NCBI GenBank assembly: GCA_040954595.2
Contig: CM082576.2
Coordinates: 5,766,001 to 5,830,000, forward strand
Length of the DNA: 64,000 nt
From: Balanoglossus misakiensis
Taxonomy: Eukaryota; Hemichordata
Direction: 5' to 3'
Shown here: positions 58,101-64,000 of the stretch, in pieces
Layout of the letters: each line of letters begins with the position of its first letter
Position numbering within the stretch: the first letter of the stretch is position 1
Notes under the pieces: model-generated
What the model was told of the DNA's origin: nothing
Databases searched by the model: none
The model's input: the letters and a program-made list of their open reading frames with translations, nothing else
Position numbers and translations under genes: made by a program

Positions 58101-61100
58101 CCAGCGAACAGACATGCGACAAATAATCCTTGTATGCCAGGAATGTTACCAAATTGGGAACTAACAAAGTACACCAGGATCTGGAAATTAAAACGTCCGG
58201 GTTAAAAGCTGTTATGCGTCTGTTTTGTCATTTCGTGCTACATTCTCTTTAATGACAGGTATAGTAAAACCTCGATTATCCGAGTTGCTTGGCTATCCGA
58301 ACTACATTTGTACTCAATAGAGGTCGTGTATATATTTAGATACAACCTGGTCAGCAGAGCTGTAGTTTGGTTCATAGCGTCCGATGTGACCAGCCTCAGG
58401 CAACATATTTTCAGGATCTGTTTAAAAGAAACAGAAATGTTTAGGGATGAGTGGTATTTTAGATTCACCATATCCTTAACCGGTAGTTCTCTCATAACAG
58501 AAAGTGTCTTTTGGCATTAAAAATATCACTTTACCATGCTATTCGTGTTATGTATATCTTACCTGTCACTAAAGTGGCATTCAGTGCAGGCTGTAAACTA
58601 GTTAAATCACCTAAAAGAAACAAGAAAATAATTCGTCAACATCATGTTTGAGTATAAATGAGATAATAAGATAAATACACAACGCTTTTGTGTACGAAGA
58701 AGGAGAGTCGCATTTCAAGTTGTGTTTTAAACTTACCACTATAGAAGGCGAACAGAACCATTCCGGTGAGGTACAGGCAAGGACCAGTGAAAAAGTCGAA
58801 AAGTATGTTCAACAATACAGCTCTGCAGTAAATGAATAAAAAAGTGTGATGCATGATTCTTTGAAATCTAGGTAGACATTTTTGTGACTATGCAGTTCAA
58901 GATATTTAACTATAAAAATACGCAGCGGTGCATTTTAATTCCACCAAAATAATTCCAAGAACTTCAGCAGTAGAAACTCAGCATTCTATTAAAGTTCTAG
59001 CTCTGCTGATTAGAAACAAGTATTGGTTCGCAGTGTTTTTCCTTTTCCTGTTTCGGGGTAAGAAAAGTCCAAGTATTAAAACCAAAATAAACCCACTTAC
59101 GCCTGTGAATGTTTGAGTGATTTCGTTGTCATATATCGCTGTACGGCAGTCTGACTGAGATAAATCGGAGATGAATTGAAACCACCGCCGACGAAGGCAC
59201 TAAAGAAAGCTGTTCGTGTTAAGGGGTCTAAATCAAAACTGCAGGAGAAAACAGAAACCCAATTTCGAAATTATTACCATGTCTATATATGGTGCGCTTC
59301 TTTTACAGCGCCAATACATGTCCCCGGGAATTACTCGTCAACTCTGTTGAAATCATATAAAACCTGCTCGTTGTGTTTCTTATCATTCTATTTCCCATCT
59401 ATAGTTTTTCTTAAAATCCATAACTGTTGAGACGTGTCAACATTTATAAAACTATAAAGAAATGTTATTGACGGACATGTATACCTAAAATGGTTGAGTC
59501 GCCCATTCTCGCCATTAACTCTATACACTTCTTCTATACCGCCAGCAGCGGCAACACCCATGATTATTACAGCCAAAAGGGTTCCAATTATAACAAAAAA
59601 CTGGAACACGTCAGTCCATATCACACCTTTCATTCCTCCCTGGAAAAGATAGTATGCAACAAGATTCAATTAATATTAGGGATCGATAGTGACCACTATC
59701 CGAACCCCGGGCAACCAGTGAAATGAGTCACAGCCAACAACAGACCTTCTCTAGGTGCCTCCTTTTGATCCTTAGATGGAGCACTTTGATTAAAGTCACG
59801 CATATATTCAAGCAGCCACGTTTGGACTTGTTTTTGCCCATTGTCACTTTAGTGATATTTCTGATGCAGTTGATGAGTGAATGCAGAACAATCTACAATC
59901 AGTATCAATCTAAAAATACTTACAAGCGTCGTATAAAGGGTACACAGTATCCCTGTGATAAGCAGTGTTTTCCAAAGCTCAAAATTTTGTACTGGAAAGG
60001 AAAGGAAAGTTAAGAAATAGCCTTTTTATACGCTTATTACGAATTTGGATTTGTTGTCTAACTATGACATTTACTACAAAGTTGTCTAAGGCAAGACGAA
60101 GACATTTTGTTAAGAATAAAGGGTGGTATTTCATATATATTTTTAGCTGTTTCCCCGGTACACTTTCGTTTGTTGAAAACTGTCACTTGCAACAGTTCGT
60201 ATGTAAGGAAGCTCTGTATGCAAATACCTGCTTCAATTGCGAGTGCTGGTCCAATCAGAACTGCTGCCATGTAGAAGACAGACTGAAGCATGAAGATGAG
60301 TGCCACTAGGATTCGGAGAGCGAAGTTGAAACGTAGCTCCATGTACTGAAAGTTGACAAACGATCCATGTATTCAATTTGGATGAGAAAAGCTACGTCAA
60401 ATAGTATGAACGTGCTTTGTGGGTGTTGGACTGGCCAACCTTAATTCATGCATTTGTGGTGTACTTTGTTCCATAGTACTAGTATATTTGGTCGATGACT
60501 TGACAATACATTGTGATCGTTGTAATAGAGGTGGTCGTGAAAATGTTGAACCCAAAAAGACAAGCATTTGTATTCTGTCGTCCTTACCTTGTATGAACTG
60601 ACCTCCTGAAGGTCTACAAAGACAGGCAGGAAGATGTAGGCAACCATTGGCAGGCACCACAGCTTGGCGAGAGTTACAGAGGCGTATCCAGTTCCGTTTG
60701 TGTAGATTTCAGCGGGAGTGCCAATGATGGATAATGGTGACATAAATGACACCAAGATTGACATAGAAACTGGTAAGAAATGCATAGACTTGTCCGCCAA
60801 AAGGTATCTGTTATCGGAAAAAGTTTGACAATTATGGTTTTGCGCTTAGAACCATCCTCTTTCAAGCACATGATTTTTTCCCCTTGTGTAAGAAACATTG
60901 ATTGTTTGGGGCACAAGAAAATTGATGAACTCAGAAATTGACATTTCATCGCCATTGTTCATATAAGGTCATGTGATCAGACAAAAACACCTATGGATTT
61001 GACACTAAGAGTAGCCGCGCCAAAGAAAAAAAAATACAATATACAATTCTAACAACAACGACGTACATCTTCTTGTAAGGTCAGGTGAGGTTGTGCGATA

Positions 61101-61525
61101 TCATAATGAGGTTGATCATCGAAAACGTTGGCGACCGTAGCTGGCCGTAGTCAGTGTTGTTGGCCAAATTTGGAATTACATGTACTGACATGTTTCGCTG
61201 ATGTTTCTCTGGATTATTGGAAAATTGGGCCAGTGCGTACGCACTTACACGCCAACTGAACCTGAATATCTTGAGCTCCGATCTTAGCTTAACCTTCAGA
61301 ATCGACAGTCTGTCGTGTTTCTTAATCTTAAGAGTGACTGATTTTCATAAGTGACCTCAATCTACCCATTGTAAAAATATCTAAGTACACAACAAACCTC
61401 GATGTTGAGTGCTGACCGCCTTTAGCAAAACCATGGTAGATGCCAGTGATGGTAGATATTACTAACATTCCAGAAAACATCAAATAGTCCACCACGCTGA
61501 ACGGTATAGGATCGTTCGTCGACAT
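55184..61525 (-). CDS. SLC5 sodium/solute symporter, SMCT-like (gene 1)
   Basis: Fifteen exons: 61398-61525, 60588-60807, 60228-60345, 59924-59991, 59485-59639, 59101-59238, 58737-58822, 58563-58610, 58347-58417, 58092-58180, 56245-56387, 55964-56117, 55727-55832, 55459-55598 and 55184-55286; 588 residues, close to the usual SLC5A8/A12 length. Phases match at all 14 junctions. Typical sequences are FMSPLSIIGTPAEIYTNG (TM2 region), GGMKGVIWTDVFQFFVIIG, SSPIYLSQTAVQRYMTTKS, and AGTLSSVSSALNAMTAVTLEDF, which carries the TM8 Ser pair expected at the Na2 site. The family couples sodium to uptake of monocarboxylates, iodide, vitamins or similar solutes across the plasma membrane. The substrate cannot be told from sequence. 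A near-copy starts on the other strand at 62831. Confidence 0.9.
56541..58017. mobile_element. Non-autonomous transposon-like element with inverted ends
   Basis: It begins with a perfect 11-base hairpin, GGGCCCAAGCC - 5 bases - GGCTTGGGCCC (56541-56567). The same GGCTTGGGCCC recurs near the far end (57973-57983), inverted relative to the left end. Nearby are TTC/TTATTATT triplet tracts on both sides. The interior holds 237-bp tandem repeats and no coding frame. It fills most of intron 10 of the SLC5 gene. The class (Helitron-like, foldback or other) is not decided, and the exact ends are approximate. Confidence 0.55.
57274..57935. repeat. Tandem repeat, unit about 237 bases
   Basis: Units start at about 57274, 57514 and 57751 (spacing 240 and 237) with a partial last unit. 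Shared blocks include CACCTGTGACACCTGCCTACC, split here at CACCTGTGAC and ACCTGCCTACC, plus TTAATTATGTGCATACCTAA and GGACCAGTATAGGGT. The two inner copies are nearly identical and the outer ones are diverged. Confidence 0.8.
58261..58305. mobile_element. Pogo/Tigger-like terminal fragment
   Basis: ATAGTAAAACCTCGATTATC followed by CGAG resembles the conserved terminal inverted repeat of pogo/Tigger elements (CAGTAnAACCTCGATTATCCG type). Only one end is visible, in intron 9 of the SLC5 gene (between 58092-58180 and 58347-58417), so it is a relic. Confidence 0.4.
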
Positions 61526-62830
61526 ATTTGTTACTTGCCAGTGACTGCGATCTGTTGAATAAGTGAAAACACATATTCCTTGGTCTTTTGTTGTTGTTTT
61601 TTATCAAGGGGCTTGAACAATACTGACTTACTGAACCTAATGAGCGTAACAGAAAAAAAGGAAACTTGGGAGAAACCATGTTCAATCATATCCTTGGACT
61701 TGTATGTATACAGATTGCCAAACGAAATTAATCGTACCTGAAATTAGGGCTGTAACAGGCTTGGTCCTTCAATTGTAAATCTGAGAACACCCAGCTGCTT
61801 CGTCTGAGGTAGGTTTGGTTGATGTGGCGTCTAACGATATTAAACTGAATTTTATCACGACACACGAACGCACAGCTATCTTGAGGGTTTCGGTTCAGAG
61901 TCCAAATCACTTGACAACAGTCACTCGATATCAAAACAAAGAAGCTTGTCAAGAAATCAAATTCGTGTCTACGGTTCTCAGGTGTCATTTTCACTGTGTA
62001 TTTGTTATTTGACTTCACAGAGGCTGAAAATGTTTTTGATTATATGATGCATTATTCAGATTCGTATTCGGATTCACTTTTATCTCATTGTTTGTTTGTT
62101 TTTAAAGTGTTTATTCTCCTTTATAGTAATACATGTATTTATTACGAGAATCACGTTTTTTTTTAAACTTTTCTTTCTTGAGGGCATAAACTCCAGTGGT
62201 TAACATCCGGGATACCCTCTACGAGGGCTTTGGACAAACACGTGCCACGCAAGGTGATCGACAACTGTGTGAATAGTTCGTATATGCCTGCGGAGTGTGT
62301 ACAAAGTGTGCTGCTAACAAACCGTGTTACGGAAAGCCGGCGTGTTCCTATCACAAATACATCGCACAGACTTAGGTGAGTTGAGCTCTGCATTAGGGTT
62401 AACTCTCTCACAGCGTTTATATTAAAAATGACCAAAAACTTGTGTTATTGTTTTTAGAAACGTCATCAGTAAGTAGTCAAGCTATATCAATTCCACCACC
62501 TAAACTCATTTGTCAAAACCAATTGCTACAGTGCAAGTATTGAACGCATTGGCTGTGCGTAATGGATTCATCACCGACCCAAGAGAAATCAACAGAAAAT
62601 ATTGGTTAACTTGAAAAAAGTAGTAGACGTCCAGCTATTATTTCTATAGAATTTGTCTATTATAACATGGTGATATAAACGTGTATTAATAGTTATCATT
62701 ATGGATTACTGTTTGCATCGATTCGAGCCAGTCCAGGTACTGTATTAACCATATCTTGACGGGAAAAAGGCGCTGTATTGCAAATCTTCATCTGAAAATG
62801 AAAATCTTGTTTCTTTCTTTCTGAAAGGGG
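61526..62830. other. Divergent promoter region of two SLC5 genes
   Basis: 1.3 kb between the start codons of two head-to-head SLC5 paralogs. It is AT-rich, with no TATA or CpG-rich core that I can point to and no coding exon. A shared bidirectional promoter is possible. Confidence 0.45.
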
Positions 62831-62958
62831 ATGTCGTCGAACGATCCTATTCCGTTCAGCGTCGTGGACTATCTTGTATTTTGTGGCATGTTGGCGATTT
62901 CAACGCTAACTGGTGTCTACCATGGTTTTGCAAAAGGCGGCCAGCATTCAACTTCAAG
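62831..62958 (+). CDS. SLC5 symporter gene 2, first exon (cut off by window end)
   Basis: The ATG at 62831 starts MSSNDPIPFSVVDYLVFCGM and the exon ends HSTSR at a GTTAGT donor in phase 2. It is 128 bases, exactly the length and phase of exon 1 of gene 1. About 37 of 43 residues are identical to that exon, so this is a recent inverted duplicate. It encodes the N-terminus and first membrane segment of a sodium/solute symporter. Exon 2 is not present before 64000. Confidence 0.85.
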
Positions 62959-64000
62959 GTTAGTGATGAATTCGTAGAACGCCCACTTTGCTTTTACCGA
63001 TGTGTGACTGTTGAGAGCAGCTTCAGATGGTGACGCAGGTTTTCTTAGGCTTGACAAGCTGTATTGCGCTCTGATTAATGATTTGTGCTGAATTGCTAAA
63101 ATTCGGGTGCCAGTCTGAGGAGGGATCGAAATCAAAGATGTCTACGACGTTGTATTGTAAACAGTTGTATTATTTGAACTTGCTCTGTGAAAATGATTTA
63201 TGTGGGGGTGGTACCAGAAGTGGCCTGATGTCTTGAGGCATAGTACCTCCCTGTGTGGAGGGACTGTGCTTGAGGGGACGATTCAGAACAAGCAGTAACA
63301 GCAAAAGCGGCCGCGGCGACCATTAATATTAATAATAAACAACAGGGGTCACTTGGAGTACAAACAAAAATGATTGTCATCAATGAAATACTGGCTTTGG
63401 TTTTACATCACATTCGCGTTTATGTTAGCAGCACGAAAACACTGATAACAACAGTAATAAAATTGACGCTGGCAAACAGTTTTGGGGACGTCTGCAACAT
63501 TTTTAATCGAATACCTTTACAATTTTGTTTGATTTTGCTGTTGTTATCAGTGACTGCAAATTTTGATAAGATACGCCTTTCACATCGGAAAGTGTCAATC
63601 TTATCATGGCTTACAACCACTGATATATAAATCTTTATGCGTCGAACCGGTGACGATTTTTGCAATCACGGATTTTCAGTGGTGACATTGTAAGGCAATA
63701 AGCACCGTGATCTTGACTTCAAGCACCTACCCGGTTATGAAATATCCTCGACGTTTAAGATATGCGATTATCTACAATTGCAGTTTTTGTAAGAGGGCTT
63801 GTTTTGACAGGTTCAATTAGACACGGTCAGATCGCCGGCATATATGCTAATGATGCGTGTAATAAATTTAACAGCTACTAAACATGTCAAAACCAGTTGA
63901 TACATCTGAATCAAGTGTATTCTTGTAGCTTCAGCTGATGAAGATATGATTAGTACGCTGAAATAAAGTCTGACTGAATATAAAGGACAATTTGAGGTCT
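62959..64000 (+). other. Intron 1 of SLC5 gene 2 (incomplete)
   Basis: No sequence resembling the expected exon 2 (which would encode something like YLLADKSMHFLPVSM) is present up to the window end. Only non-coding AT-rich sequence is seen. Confidence 0.6.

Overview
This is a metazoan nuclear genome window: intron-rich protein-coding genes with GT-AG introns, AT-rich introns, microsatellites and short non-autonomous transposons, and no operons or bacterial features. The gene content (a KIAA2012 homolog, tandem selenoprotein W genes, a CUB/LDLa receptor, a secreted subtilase, paired SLC5 transporters) suits a marine invertebrate, probably a deuterostome such as a hemichordate, cephalochordate or echinoderm. 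The species cannot be fixed from the sequence alone. All gene models below were built by hand: each exon junction was checked for splice dinucleotides and reading phase, and every complete model closes in frame.

Layout. (1) 987-30988, minus strand: a 31-exon, about 1692-residue homolog of vertebrate KIAA2012, with a conserved N-terminus, a long Ser/Glu/Lys-rich middle and a C-terminal coiled coil. (2) 32515-36846, minus strand: two tandem selenoprotein W genes, each with five coding exons and a SECIS element in a separate 3'UTR exon. The downstream copy (SelW-A, 32906-34081) has two in-frame UGA codons that convert the usual CxxU redox motif into UxxU. The other copy (SelW-B, 35170-36846) keeps CxxU. 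(3) 38540-48019, plus strand: a type I membrane protein with signal peptide, four CUB domains, one LDL-receptor class A domain, a membrane span and a short tail. Its first intron holds a 3.77-kb tract made almost only of G and T. (4) 49071-53229, minus strand, convergent with the CUB gene: a secreted proteinase-K-like serine protease with a small cysteine-rich C-terminal module. (5) 55184-61525, minus strand: a complete 15-exon SLC5 sodium/solute symporter of the SMCT type, with a non-autonomous transposon and 237-bp tandem repeats in intron 10. (6) 62831 onward, plus strand: the first exon of a second, very similar SLC5 gene, head-to-head with the first and cut off by the window end.

The genes do not form an obvious pathway. 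The most notable item is the SelW pair, because the UxxU form would be missed or called a pseudogene by standard gene finders. The G/T tract is the most unusual DNA: almost all of its G-runs have odd length, as expected if T was repeatedly replaced by G in a perfect (GT)n array.
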